From an uncultured Elusimicrobiales bacterium (lineage in GTDB: Bacteria > Elusimicrobiota > Elusimicrobia > Elusimicrobiales > Elusimicrobiaceae): a DNA stretch of 64,000 bases. This document shows positions 42,301-50,371 of the stretch, piece by piece. The translations under genes were made by a program, and so were the position numbers. Position 1 is the first letter of the stretch. The number at the start of each line of letters is the position of its first letter. The notes beneath the pieces were generated by a model. The model saw nothing but the letters and a program-made list of their open reading frames with translations, made no database searches and was not told where the DNA came from. The stretch spans positions 26,981 through 90,980 of the forward strand of contig CAKUMH010000008.1 of NCBI GenBank assembly GCA_934667625.1, written 5' to 3'.

Positions 42301-43731
42301 CTAGAAGGCATTCACTTCCATCTGCTTGAAGAAGTCCTTGTTGGATTTGGTGGACGACAACTTCTCTAGCAGCAGCGTCATCGCATCCACCGAGCTCAAG
42401 GGTGCCAATACCTTGCGTATAATCCACACCTTGTTCAGCTCCTCCTCGGACAGCAGCAAATTCTCCTTGCGGGTAGAGCTGCGGTTGATGTCCACCGCCG
42501 GGAAAATGCGCCGTTCGGAAAGTTTTCTGTCCAGGCACAATTCGCTGTTGCCGGTACCTTTGAACTCTTCAAAAATGACTTCGTCCATCCGGCTGCCGGT
42601 TTCAATCATGGCGGTGGCGATAATGGTCAAAGAGCCACCTTCCTCAATGTTGCGCGCCGCGCCCAAAAAGCGTTTGGGTTTTTGCAGCGAGGTTGCTTCT
42701 AAACCGCCGGTCAGCACACGGCCGGAGGAGGGCGCCACCGTGTTGTAGGCGCGTGCCAAACGGGTGATAGAGTCCAGCAAAATCACCACGTCTTTGCCCT
42801 GCTCGGCTTGGCGTTTGGCCTTTTCCAGCACCATTTCGGCCACCTGTACGTGGCGGTCGGCCGGTTCGTCAAAGGTAGAGGCTACCACTTCGCCTTTCAC
42901 GCTGCGGCTCATATCGGTCACTTCCTCAGGGCGTTCGTCAATCAAAAGCACCATTAAAACGGTATCTTTGTAATTTTGCGCAATGGAGTGGGCAATCGCC
43001 TGCAGAATCATGGTTTTACCGCTTTTGGGCGGGGCCACGATCAAAGCACGCTGGCCTTTACCGATCGGAGCAATCAGATCAATCACACGCTGCGTCAGCG
43101 AGGATTTATCAATCTCCAAGGTAAAGCGTTCGTTGGGGTGGAGCGGAGTAAGGTTTTCAAAAAGCGGGCGGTTGTACACCTTGTCGGAATCCAACCCGTT
43201 CACCTTTTGCACCTGCAGCATGGCAAAGAAACGTTCGTTGTCTTTCGGCGGGCGGATCAACCCTTCAATGGTGTCTCCTTTGCGCAGGCCAAAGCGTTTA
43301 ATCTGCGACGGGGAAACATAAATATCCTCGGCCCCGGCCAAATAGTTGTTTTCTTCCGAGCGCAAAAAACCAAAACCGTCGGGCAGAATTTCCAGCACCC
43401 CGCCGCCGTAAACAGAACCGTTCTGTTTGGCCTGCACCGCCACAATCCGGCCGATCAGCTCCTGCTTGCGCAGGCCGGAAATATCCTCCAAATTGTAATT
43501 GACGGCCAGCTTGGTCAGTTCCGGCATACTCAGCTTGTTCAGGGACCGGGCGTCCATCGGCTTGGCGCCGTTGGGCTGGCGCGGAGCGGCCTGCACATTG
43601 CTGTTCATCGGGCGGTTGGTGCGCAGCGGGCGCATGGGCCGTTTTTGCGCTTCATCGCCGGAGGCGGCAGTAGCCGCTTTAGCGGTTCTAACGGGTTTTG
43701 CAGTTTTTTCCTGCGAGGTATTTTCTTCCAT
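42301..43731 (-). CDS. rho: transcription termination factor Rho
   Basis: The protein has 476 residues. An N-terminal ~45-residue Ala/Arg/Pro-rich extension precedes the Rho N-domain (MPELTKLAVNYNLEDISGLRKQELI) and the RNA-binding cold-shock fold (GVLEILPDGFGFLRS). The ATPase has Walker A APPKSGKTMILQAIA, Walker B VLMVLLIDERPEEV and the Q/R loops. It unwinds RNA:DNA to end transcription. It is 2 nt after coaE. The frequent strong intrinsic terminators in the window act beside it. Confidence 0.97.
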   Translation of the reverse strand: MEENTSQEKTAKPVRTAKAATAASGDEAQKRPMRPLRTNRPMNSNVQAAPRQPNGAKPMDARSLNKLSMPELTKLAVNYNLEDISGLRKQELIGRIVAVQAKQNGSVYGGGVLEILPDGFGFLRSEENNYLAGAEDIYVSPSQIKRFGLRKGDTIEGLIRPPKDNERFFAMLQVQKVNGLDSDKVYNRPLFENLTPLHPNERFTLEIDKSSLTQRVIDLIAPIGKGQRALIVAPPKSGKTMILQAIAHSIAQNYKDTVLMVLLIDERPEEVTDMSRSVKGEVVASTFDEPADRHVQVAEMVLEKAKRQAEQGKDVVILLDSITRLARAYNTVAPSSGRVLTGGLEATSLQKPKRFLGAARNIEEGGSLTIIATAMIETGSRMDEVIFEEFKGTGNSELCLDRKLSERRIFPAVDINRSSTRKENLLLSEEELNKVWIIRKVLAPLSSVDAMTLLLEKLSSTKSNKDFFKQMEVNAF

Positions 43732-43733
43732 GG

Positions 43734-44330
43734 TTACTCCTTACTTTGCTCCATAATAAAAGTGAGCGCCTGTGTGAGGCGTTTAATTTTGTTCCCCAAA
43801 TCTTTCTTGGTGCCGCGGTGCGCCAGCACCACATCGGCCCGACGGGCTTTTGCGGCCTCCGGCAGCTGCGCGGCCAGGCGCTTTTCGTACTCCTGCCGCG
43901 TCATCCGGCGGGATTTTAAGCGGGCGGACAGCATTTTTGGATTGCCCAGCAGCACAAGGTTCAAATCGGTATATTTTTCCCAGCCGGCCTCAAACAGCAA
44001 GGGCACCTCAAATACAATCAGCGAACTGGGGGAAGCTTTCACCTGCCGGGCGGCCAGGGCCAGCACCTTGGGGTGCAGGTAGGCCTCTACTTTCTGGCGC
44101 AAAGACGGTTCTCTAAAAATACGCGCCGCCACTTGGGCCGGCTCCGCCGTACCCACCGTCCGCACCAGCCACCGCTGTACCGGTTTGGTTTGATATAAGT
44201 TCCGCACCAGTTCGTCGGCGGAAATGGTCAGCGCCCCATAGTGGGCAAAAAGAGCCAGGGCCGTACTTTTACCACTTAAAATACTGCCGGTCAGTCCCAC
44301 CACACATTTATTTTTTGCACGCAACTTCAT
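43734..44330 (-). CDS. coaE: dephospho-CoA kinase
   Basis: This 198-residue P-loop kinase has VGLTGSILSGKSTALALF, a slightly unusual loop with Ile-Leu-Ser before GKST, then the ISADELVRNLY substrate motif and VFEVPLLFEAGW lid region. It carries out the last step of coenzyme A synthesis, which supplies both the acyl-CoA carboxyltransferase and the ACP-loading transferase in this window. It overlaps the polA end by 4 nt. Confidence 0.92.
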   Translation of the reverse strand: MKLRAKNKCVVGLTGSILSGKSTALALFAHYGALTISADELVRNLYQTKPVQRWLVRTVGTAEPAQVAARIFREPSLRQKVEAYLHPKVLALAARQVKASPSSLIVFEVPLLFEAGWEKYTDLNLVLLGNPKMLSARLKSRRMTRQEYEKRLAAQLPEAAKARRADVVLAHRGTKKDLGNKIKRLTQALTFIMEQSKE

Positions 44331-46900
44331 AAAGACAATTTTTCAAGTTCGTACCAATTTTTGCCCGCCTTAGCGCTGGCCACCAGCGGCACGCGCAGGC
44401 GCATGGCATTTTGCATCAGCATTTTGATATGGGCCGCGGTCTCATGCAGTTTTTCCTGCGGCAATTCAAAAATCAGTTCGTCGTGCACCTGCATCAGCAT
44501 TTGCACTTCCGTGTTGCGGTAAGCGTCAAACACGGCAATCATGGCCTTTTTGATAATATCGGCCGAACCGCCTTGCACAATGGTGTTGATGGCGGCCCGC
44601 TGCGCAAACGAGGCCATCGCCCCCACACCCATATTAAACTCGGGCAAATAGCGAATGTGCCCCAGCATGGTTTTGACATATCCGTTTTGGCGCGCCAAGG
44701 CGATATTTTTATCAATCCATTCCCGCACGCCGCGGTAATTCTTAAAATAATTATCTATGTATTCTTTTGCTTCACGCAGAGATATGCCGAGAGATTGTGC
44801 CAGGCCCATGGGGCCCTGTCCATAAATGATACCAAAATTAATGGCCTTTGCACTAGAGCGCATTTGGTCCGTAACCATTAACGGCATTACGCCGAACACC
44901 TGCGCGGCCGTTTGGGTGTGGATGTCTCCCCCCGCCACGAACGACTCCACCAACACCGGGTCTTGGCTTTCGTGCGCCAACACACGCAAATCAATTTGCG
45001 AGTAGTCCACGCTCAAAAGCACATTTCCTTCCGCCGCACAAAAGGCCTTGCGCAACAGGCGTCCTTTTTCCGTGCGGACGGGAATGTTCTGCAGGTTGGG
45101 GCTGGAGCTGGAAAGCCGCCCCGTTACCGTGCCGGTTTGGTCCAAGTACGAGTGCACTTTGTGGTTTTCGTCCGCCATTAAAAGCAAATTATCCACATAA
45201 GTAGATTTTAATTTATTGCTGGCGCGGTATTCCAAAATAGCACGCGCCACGGGATAAGTTTGTGCGATTTCCTCCAGCACGGATTCGTCCGTGGAATAGC
45301 CTGTTTTGGTTTTGCGCACGGGCGGAATTTTCATCTGTTCAAAGAGAAACGTCCCCAGCTGTTTGGTGGAATTAATGTTAACGGCATATCCGGCGCGGGC
45401 ATCAATGTCCTTTTGCAGGGAGAGAATTTCCTGCTCCAACAGAACCTTAAAACTCTCCAGCCACCCAATGTCCACCCGCAATCCGTTAAACTCCATGGCG
45501 GACAGCACCATCATCAGCGGCAATTCCACCTCTTTAAGCAAAGAAAGCTGTCCGCTTTCCTGTAATTTTCCCGTCAAAAGGTCCTTTAGTTTCCAAATAA
45601 AATGGTTGTACTGCGCCAAAAGGGCCAGCGGATCCGCCTCGCTAAGCGTAGCCGAAAAATACTCCGCGCACGCCCCCGCAAAGCTCAAATCGCCCGACGG
45701 GTTCAGTAAATATCGCGCCAAACGCGCGTCAAAACAATTGATAAACTGCCCCCGCAAATCCAGGTCCAGTTCGCGCAGGGTAAGCTTTAAATCGTAACCG
45801 ATTTTTTCCACCGCGTCGTTTTGCACCAGCTTTTTAAGTGCGTTCCGCGTCCACGGTTCCAGCTCCGCCACGGGAAGCGCGGAAAAATCCGTTTCGCTCA
45901 CGCCCAGCACCAGCATCTCTTCCTGTGCGTGCAAAAAAACATGCCCGGCCTCTTGAGCCTTCTTCAGGGCGTCCTCCACCGACAGATTGGCCTTCACAGG
46001 CGCCGCCGGGCCCACCGCCGGGCGGGCCGCCTTAAAAAAGTCCAGCAAATTATTAAATTCGTATTGCGCAAACACGGCCACCAGTTTGGCCCCGTCCGGT
46101 TGGTGCACCCGGTAGTCCTGCAGGTCAAAGGGCATTTGCAAATTGGAATCAAACACCACCAGCTGCTTGGACAAAAGCGCCTCGCCCTCGTGCGCCAACA
46201 GTTTTTGCGCCACGGAGGGTTTCAAGGCAGGATTATCGTTATGCGCCGCACGGAGGATATCCTCCAAATGTCCGAATTTTTCAATCAGGTCCACCGCGCT
46301 TTTGGGGCCCACGCCCGCCACACCGGGCACATTGTCGGACGAGTCCCCCACAATGGAAAAATAATCCGGCAAGAACGAATTTTCCACGCCAAATTTTTCC
46401 TTTGCGGCCTCCGGCCCTTTAAAGCCGTCCTTTCCGCCGGCAGGCCAAATGTAAATATACTCATTTAAGAATTGGTAAACGTCCTTATCCGTCGTCACAA
46501 ACACGCTGGGCACTTTTTCCGCCGCCGCGCGCCGCGCCAAAAAAGCCATCAAATCATCCGCCTCAATGCCCGGTTGGGCTACCACGGCCAGGCCCAGTTC
46601 GCGCACCAAATCGCGCGCCAGCCCCAGCTGGCTGACCAAGGCCTCATCCGGTTTTTTGCGGTTGGCTTTATACGACGGCAGCAACGCCTTGCGCCGCGCA
46701 CAGCCGCCGGGGGAATCAAAGCACACCGCCACATACGCGGGGTTATGCTCGCGCAGCATTTTAATCAGCCACCTTAAAAAACCATACAAGGCCCCCACTT
46801 CCAAGCCGGAAGAGGTCGTCAGTTTTGGCAAGGCGTGATAATTGCGATGCAAAAAATTATGGGCGTCTATCAAAAAGAATTGCGGCGTAAAAAGAGTCAT
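44327..46900 (-). CDS. polA: DNA polymerase I, apparently without proofreading
   Basis: The product has 857 residues from ATG 46900; no ribosome site is seen, and a longer frame starts inside a terminator. Residues 1-~290 are the 5'-3' exonuclease (LIDAHNFLHRNYHAL, GIEADDLMAFLAR and GVAGVGPKSAVDLIEKFG). Residues ~310-470 correspond to the 3'-5' exonuclease fold but lack its acidic residues: the first motif reads VFLHAQEE, the second YDLKLTL. The polymerase domain is intact (SVDYSQIDLRVLAHES, RSSAKAINFGIIYGQG and LMQVHDELIFE). It serves repair and Okazaki-fragment processing. Loss of proofreading is also known in several other bacterial Pol I enzymes. Confidence 0.95.
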   Translation of the reverse strand: MTLFTPQFFLIDAHNFLHRNYHALPKLTTSSGLEVGALYGFLRWLIKMLREHNPAYVAVCFDSPGGCARRKALLPSYKANRKKPDEALVSQLGLARDLVRELGLAVVAQPGIEADDLMAFLARRAAAEKVPSVFVTTDKDVYQFLNEYIYIWPAGGKDGFKGPEAAKEKFGVENSFLPDYFSIVGDSSDNVPGVAGVGPKSAVDLIEKFGHLEDILRAAHNDNPALKPSVAQKLLAHEGEALLSKQLVVFDSNLQMPFDLQDYRVHQPDGAKLVAVFAQYEFNNLLDFFKAARPAVGPAAPVKANLSVEDALKKAQEAGHVFLHAQEEMLVLGVSETDFSALPVAELEPWTRNALKKLVQNDAVEKIGYDLKLTLRELDLDLRGQFINCFDARLARYLLNPSGDLSFAGACAEYFSATLSEADPLALLAQYNHFIWKLKDLLTGKLQESGQLSLLKEVELPLMMVLSAMEFNGLRVDIGWLESFKVLLEQEILSLQKDIDARAGYAVNINSTKQLGTFLFEQMKIPPVRKTKTGYSTDESVLEEIAQTYPVARAILEYRASNKLKSTYVDNLLLMADENHKVHSYLDQTGTVTGRLSSSSPNLQNIPVRTEKGRLLRKAFCAAEGNVLLSVDYSQIDLRVLAHESQDPVLVESFVAGGDIHTQTAAQVFGVMPLMVTDQMRSSAKAINFGIIYGQGPMGLAQSLGISLREAKEYIDNYFKNYRGVREWIDKNIALARQNGYVKTMLGHIRYLPEFNMGVGAMASFAQRAAINTIVQGGSADIIKKAMIAVFDAYRNTEVQMLMQVHDELIFELPQEKLHETAAHIKMLMQNAMRLRVPLVASAKAGKNWYELEKLSL

Positions 46901-46939
46901 AAGAATGGTAAAAAACGGTAAGCAACGTACAGAAAAGCT

Positions 46940-46962
46940 CCCGCCCCCTATTTTGGGGCGGG
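46940..46962 (-). terminator. terminator between the periplasmic thioredoxin gene and polA
   Basis: CCCGCCCC and GGGGCGGG form an 8-bp GC stem, followed on the minus strand by AGCTTTTC. Confidence 0.75.
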
Positions 46963-46970
46963 AACGCAAA

Positions 46971-47381
46971 TTATTTTAATTTATCAACAGCCGCTTCAAT
47001 CTGTTTTTTCAAGGTTTCGCGGCCCGCTTGCGGGAAACCCTCCACATTGACGTAATCAGTATCGTTGTAGAGCACCACAAACACAGGCACTACGTTCGTG
47101 GCAAAGCGTTTGACGAGCGACGGCGTTCCAGTGTCGCTGTCAACATCCACCACATACACATGCACATTGGCATCGCCGGCGTATTTTTCCGCCAGAGCAG
47201 GCAGCAGCGTTTTTTTTGCGGCGTGACACGGCCCGCAGTACGCAGCAGAAAACGCAATCACATACACCTCGTCCTTCTTCATGTTGGCGTACGCGGCGCT
47301 GGTCAGTGTTTGCACGGGTCCTTGCGCAAAAGCCGTGCCAGCCGCCAGGCTTAAACAAAGCACCGTCAATAATTTTTTCAT
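46971..47381 (-). CDS. periplasmic thioredoxin-fold protein
   Basis: The 136-residue product has a signal peptide (1-19, ending GTAFA), a thioredoxin fold and a YCGPCHAAKK active site, with VEGFPQAGRE replacing the usual cis-Pro loop. It is probably a periplasmic disulfide reductase or isomerase. It starts 9 nt after trxA, so cytoplasmic and exported thioredoxins are coexpressed. The Cys-rich pilin bodies and the giant protein are possible clients (inference). Confidence 0.85.
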   Translation of the reverse strand: MKKLLTVLCLSLAAGTAFAQGPVQTLTSAAYANMKKDEVYVIAFSAAYCGPCHAAKKTLLPALAEKYAGDANVHVYVVDVDSDTGTPSLVKRFATNVVPVFVVLYNDTDYVNVEGFPQAGRETLKKQIEAAVDKLK

Positions 47382-47390
47382 AAACTCTCC

Positions 47391-47711
47391 TTATAAGAGC
47401 GCGTTCAATTTTTCTTGCAAGGCCGCCTTGGATTGCAATCCCACCACTTGTCCGGCCACTTCCCCGTTTTTAAAGAAAATAATCGTCGGGATAGAGGTAA
47501 TGCGGTACTTGGTGCTGGTTTCGGCGCCGTCGTCGGTATTGAGTTTGCACACCTTCACCTTTCCGGCGTATTCCTTAGCCAATTCCTCCACCACCGGTGC
47601 CAACATACGGCACGGGCCGCACCAGGTTGCCCAAAAGTCCACCATCACCAGTCCTTGGTGCTGAAGCACCTCCGCCTCAAAATTTGCGTCCGTCAAAATC
47701 ACTTCGTTCAT
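47391..47711 (-). CDS. trxA: thioredoxin TrxA
   Basis: This 106-residue protein has the classical VMVDFWATWCGPCRMLAPVVEEL active-site segment (WCGPC), the cis-Pro loop YRITSIPTIIFFKNG and the C-terminal helix. It is the cytoplasmic dithiol reductant. The GGGGG ribosome site and a TATAAT box lie upstream; it heads the two-gene thioredoxin operon. Confidence 0.96.
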   Translation of the reverse strand: MNEVILTDANFEAEVLQHQGLVMVDFWATWCGPCRMLAPVVEELAKEYAGKVKVCKLNTDDGAETSTKYRITSIPTIIFFKNGEVAGQVVGLQSKAALQEKLNALL

Positions 47712-47727
47712 ACGTCCCCCTTACAAA

Positions 47728-47743
47728 ATAAGTACTTATTATA
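47728..47743 (-). promoter_or_regulatory. trxA promoter -10 box with overlapping palindrome
   Basis: On the minus strand TATAAT (47738-47743) lies at the edge of the 12-nt palindrome ATAAGTACTTAT (47728-47739), about 27 nt before the start. The palindrome is placed as an operator would be. The rest of the gap to 47885 is otherwise unremarkable. Confidence 0.5.
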
Positions 47744-47851
47744 TAGTGTACATAATTAAAGCCTAGCAGACCAAGGCCCCGCTGTCAAGCGGCCAAACGG
47801 ATTATTCCGCCCCGTCCGCGCAAAACACATTCGCGTCCGAGCGGCAAAGTA

Positions 47852-47860
47852 TTGTAAAAT
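47852..47860 (+). promoter_or_regulatory. -10 box of the YwqK-like gene
   Basis: TTGTAAAAT lies 25 nt before ATG 47886, with AAGGAA as ribosome site. Confidence 0.45.
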
Positions 47861-47885
47861 GAGGGCAACGCTTTAAGGAATTTTT

Positions 47886-48956
47886 ATGAAAGAAAAAATC
47901 ATTTGCATTTCCACACCCACGGACCGCACCTATTACAAAGCCGTCCCGCTGGCCAAGGAATTTTTAGACAAAGAGCAAAACATCGTCAACGCCACTGGCA
48001 CCGTGCCCGATGGCGCAGTGAACGAATTTAACGTTTCCTCCGTCACCATTAAGCACCTCAAAGAGGGCAAGCTTGACGGAAAATTTGAAGTGCTCAACCT
48101 GGCGGATAACACCGTGAGCTACTCCGAAGAATACGAAAAGGGCCAGCTTGTCAGCATTACCGAACGCAAATTGGCCGCGGCCAAAGCCGTCAGCGAAAAG
48201 GAAGAAAAAATCCCCGTACATTATCCCGGCACCGTGCTCAAAAGCACCAAGAGCGCCAACTCCTTCTACGTAAACGGCAAGGAAGTGGCGGAAGAAACGC
48301 TCTCCTCCAACGGGGCCACGCTGGAAATTTTAGGCACCATTCCCGACGGCGTCGTCAAGGAATTTGGCGAAAACGGCCTCGTCAAAACCGAAGCCCACTA
48401 CCAAAACAACAAGTTAAATGGCGAGCTGCTGCGTTTTGACGACGACGGTTCCGTCAGCTCGCGCGAGCAATACGCAGACGGCATCCTGCAAGGTCCGGCG
48501 GAATACTTCACCCCGCTCAAAAACGATTTACTCCACACCAAATGCACCTACACCAACTCCCGCCTAAACGGCGAGCGGACCGTCACCCAAAAAGACGGCA
48601 CCCTGCGCCAGCGGGATTTTTACCGCCATGGCAAAATCACCGGCAAGCGGGAATTCTTTTACACCAACGGCGTGAAAGAAGGCGAAGAAAATTACCAGGA
48701 CGGCAAACTCCACGGCGAGCGCACGCTCTTCTTTCCCTCCGGTTCCGTATGGTACCGCGAGCATTACAAAAACGGCCGTTTGGACGGCGAACGCCACGGC
48801 TATTTTGCGGGCGGAGCCGTACGCTTGGAGGAATTTTACACAGACGGCATGCTGGAGGGCCAGCGCAACGTCTATGCCGAAAACGGCGAACTCTTAACCT
48901 GCGAGGAATACCACTGGGGCACCCTGGTGCACAATACGGAGAGGAATCCAAAATGA
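47886..48956 (+). CDS. MORN/YwqK-type repeat protein
   Basis: This 356-residue protein has no signal peptide. The C-terminal half has at least six consecutive ~23-residue repeats of the form Y-x-N-G-x-x-x-G-E/K-x-x-F/Y, for example YTNGVKEGEENYQDGKLHGE, and the N-terminal half has weaker copies. These are MORN-like repeats of the type found in YwqK family proteins, some of which are called antitoxins by neighbourhood. No toxin gene is adjacent. Its TGA overlaps the ispE start by 4 nt, so the two are coupled. Function is not known. Confidence 0.78.
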   Translation: MKEKIICISTPTDRTYYKAVPLAKEFLDKEQNIVNATGTVPDGAVNEFNVSSVTIKHLKEGKLDGKFEVLNLADNTVSYSEEYEKGQLVSITERKLAAAKAVSEKEEKIPVHYPGTVLKSTKSANSFYVNGKEVAEETLSSNGATLEILGTIPDGVVKEFGENGLVKTEAHYQNNKLNGELLRFDDDGSVSSREQYADGILQGPAEYFTPLKNDLLHTKCTYTNSRLNGERTVTQKDGTLRQRDFYRHGKITGKREFFYTNGVKEGEENYQDGKLHGERTLFFPSGSVWYREHYKNGRLDGERHGYFAGGAVRLEEFYTDGMLEGQRNVYAENGELLTCEEYHWGTLVHNTERNPK

Positions 48957-49918
48957 AGATCACCCGCTTTTGTCCCGCCAAGGTAAATTTATTTTTGGAA
49001 GTGACAGGCAAACTTCCAAACGGCTACCACGAACTGGCCACCCTGTTTGCCAAAATTAACTTTGGCGACACCCTCACCCTGGAGGCCGAACCCGCCGCCA
49101 AAACAGAAATTTCGCTCACGCTCACCGGGCCCATTGGCAAGCAGCTGCGCGCGGACGAAACCAACTTGGCCTGGCGCGCGGCCGCCGCATTTTTGGACCA
49201 TTTCAAACTCACAGCCCGCATTGGCATGACGCTTGAAAAACGCACCCCCACCGGGGCCGGCTTGGGTGGTGGCTCCTCGGACGCGGCAGGTGTACTTTTG
49301 GCACTGTGCCAGCTGTTTGGCAAAAACAAAAAGGAACTGCTCCCCGCCGCCGCCAAGTTGGGGGCGGACGTGCCGCTTTTTATGTACGAGGACACCTTTT
49401 TAAAGGGCGAGGGTATTGGCGAAAAGCTCACCCCCGTCCCCGCGCCCGGGCCGCTGCCGTGGCTGGTGCTGGCTTATCCCAATACGGTAGTGCCCACCAA
49501 AGGCGTATTTGCCCGCTTAACGCTGCCGGACAAAAAATCCGTCTTGACAAACGTCTCCAATTTAGATAAATTAATAATATACCTAGGATGTGCCAGTCCT
49601 CTGGGCCGGTGGAAAGGGTTGTTATTCAACCGGTTGGAGGAGTGCGTTGTTCCTTTTACAAACTCTGTACGAAATGTGCTGCTTGATTTGAGAAAAACAA
49701 ATACAGATGCAGTTTTAATGTCCGGTTCCGGCTCCACGGTTTTTGCTTTAGTTGAAACTGAAAAGGATGCAAAAAATTTGGTACGTAAAATACAAAGTAA
49801 GGATCGGATTGTTTTCTGTACGACATTTCATAGGAGTTTAAAAGATGAAAATAACGGAAATCAGGATACATCTGATGGGAGAGGACCGGCTGAAGGCATT
49901 TGCCAGCGTAACGTTTGA
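48953..49918 (+). CDS. ispE: 4-diphosphocytidyl-2-C-methyl-D-erythritol kinase IspE
   Basis: The 321-residue GHMP kinase has FCPAKVNLFLEVTGKLPNGYHEL, the ATP loop RTPTGAGLGGGSSDAAGVLLAL, LGADVPLFM and the C-terminal MSGSGSTVFAL. It phosphorylates CDP-ME in the MEP isoprenoid pathway. The C-terminus runs ~25 residues past the usual end and overlaps the spoVG start by 74 nt in another frame. Base use changes near 49540: upstream codons are GC-rich, downstream ones AT-rich (for example a run from 49558 spelling LDKLIIYLG), so the distal third looks like a different lineage of sequence. Confidence 0.93.
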   Translation: MKITRFCPAKVNLFLEVTGKLPNGYHELATLFAKINFGDTLTLEAEPAAKTEISLTLTGPIGKQLRADETNLAWRAAAAFLDHFKLTARIGMTLEKRTPTGAGLGGGSSDAAGVLLALCQLFGKNKKELLPAAAKLGADVPLFMYEDTFLKGEGIGEKLTPVPAPGPLPWLVLAYPNTVVPTKGVFARLTLPDKKSVLTNVSNLDKLIIYLGCASPLGRWKGLLFNRLEECVVPFTNSVRNVLLDLRKTNTDAVLMSGSGSTVFALVETEKDAKNLVRKIQSKDRIVFCTTFHRSLKDENNGNQDTSDGRGPAEGICQRNV

Positions 49919-50177
49919 CGGTTCTTTCGTAGTACGAAATATGAAGGTAGTAGCAGGCACAAAAGGCACTTTTCTTTGCATGCCTTCCCGCAAACTGCCG
50001 GACGGGACCCATAAAGATATGGTCCATCCGATTAATCAGGAGTTTCGGGAATACTTAGAGAAAAACGTCCTGCAGGCCTATGAGGAAGAGTTAAAAAAGA
50101 ATCCTCAAGGCGTCGTAAAAAGCACAGATGCCGAGTACGACTTTCACGCCGCCGAAAACGGCAATGATGTACAATAA
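49845..50177 (+). CDS. spoVG: SpoVG-family RNA/DNA-binding regulator
   Basis: This 110-residue protein starts MKITEIRIHLMGEDRLKAFAS, followed by FDGSFVVRNMKVV and FLCMPSRKLPDGTHKDMVHPI, a close match to the SpoVG core (about 85 residues) plus an acidic tail. SpoVG proteins bind nucleic acids and affect septation and other processes in Gram-positives and spirochaetes; its role here is unknown. GGAG lies before the ATG, inside the ispE frame. ispE-spoVG neighbourhood is also known in Firmicutes. Its base composition is lower in GC than most neighbours. Confidence 0.92.
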   Translation: MKITEIRIHLMGEDRLKAFASVTFDGSFVVRNMKVVAGTKGTFLCMPSRKLPDGTHKDMVHPINQEFREYLEKNVLQAYEEELKKNPQGVVKSTDAEYDFHAAENGNDVQ

Positions 50178-50234
50178 AGTTCAGCACAGATTTTCCGTTA
50201 TTCATCTCGCTTGAGCTGTGATGAAACAATTTAC

Positions 50235-50305
50235 TTCCGGATGGTGAAATGGTATCACTACTGGTTTTGGTCCAGTCATTCTAGGTTCGAGTCCTAGTCC
50301 GGAAA
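50235..50305 (+). tRNA. tRNA-Gln (anticodon TTG)
   Basis: This 71-nt cloverleaf has acceptor TTCCGGA pairing perfectly with TCCGGAA plus discriminator A. The D stem is GTG/CAC, the anticodon stem ACTGG/CCAGT around TTTTGGT (anticodon TTG), and the T stem CTAGG/CCTAG around TTCGAGT. CCA is not encoded. It follows spoVG by 57 nt and is probably part of the same transcript. Confidence 0.93.
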
Positions 50306-50316
50306 CTCTAGAAAAA

Positions 50317-50354
50317 GCAACCCGCCCCGAGGAATTATCCCCGGGGCGGGTTGC
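50317..50354. terminator. bidirectional terminator between tRNA-Gln and pilin cassette 3
   Basis: GCAACCCGCCCC and GGGGCGGGTTGC form a 12-bp stem with a T-run on plus. Confidence 0.87.
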
Positions 50355-50371
50355 TTTATATGGGTTACCCT

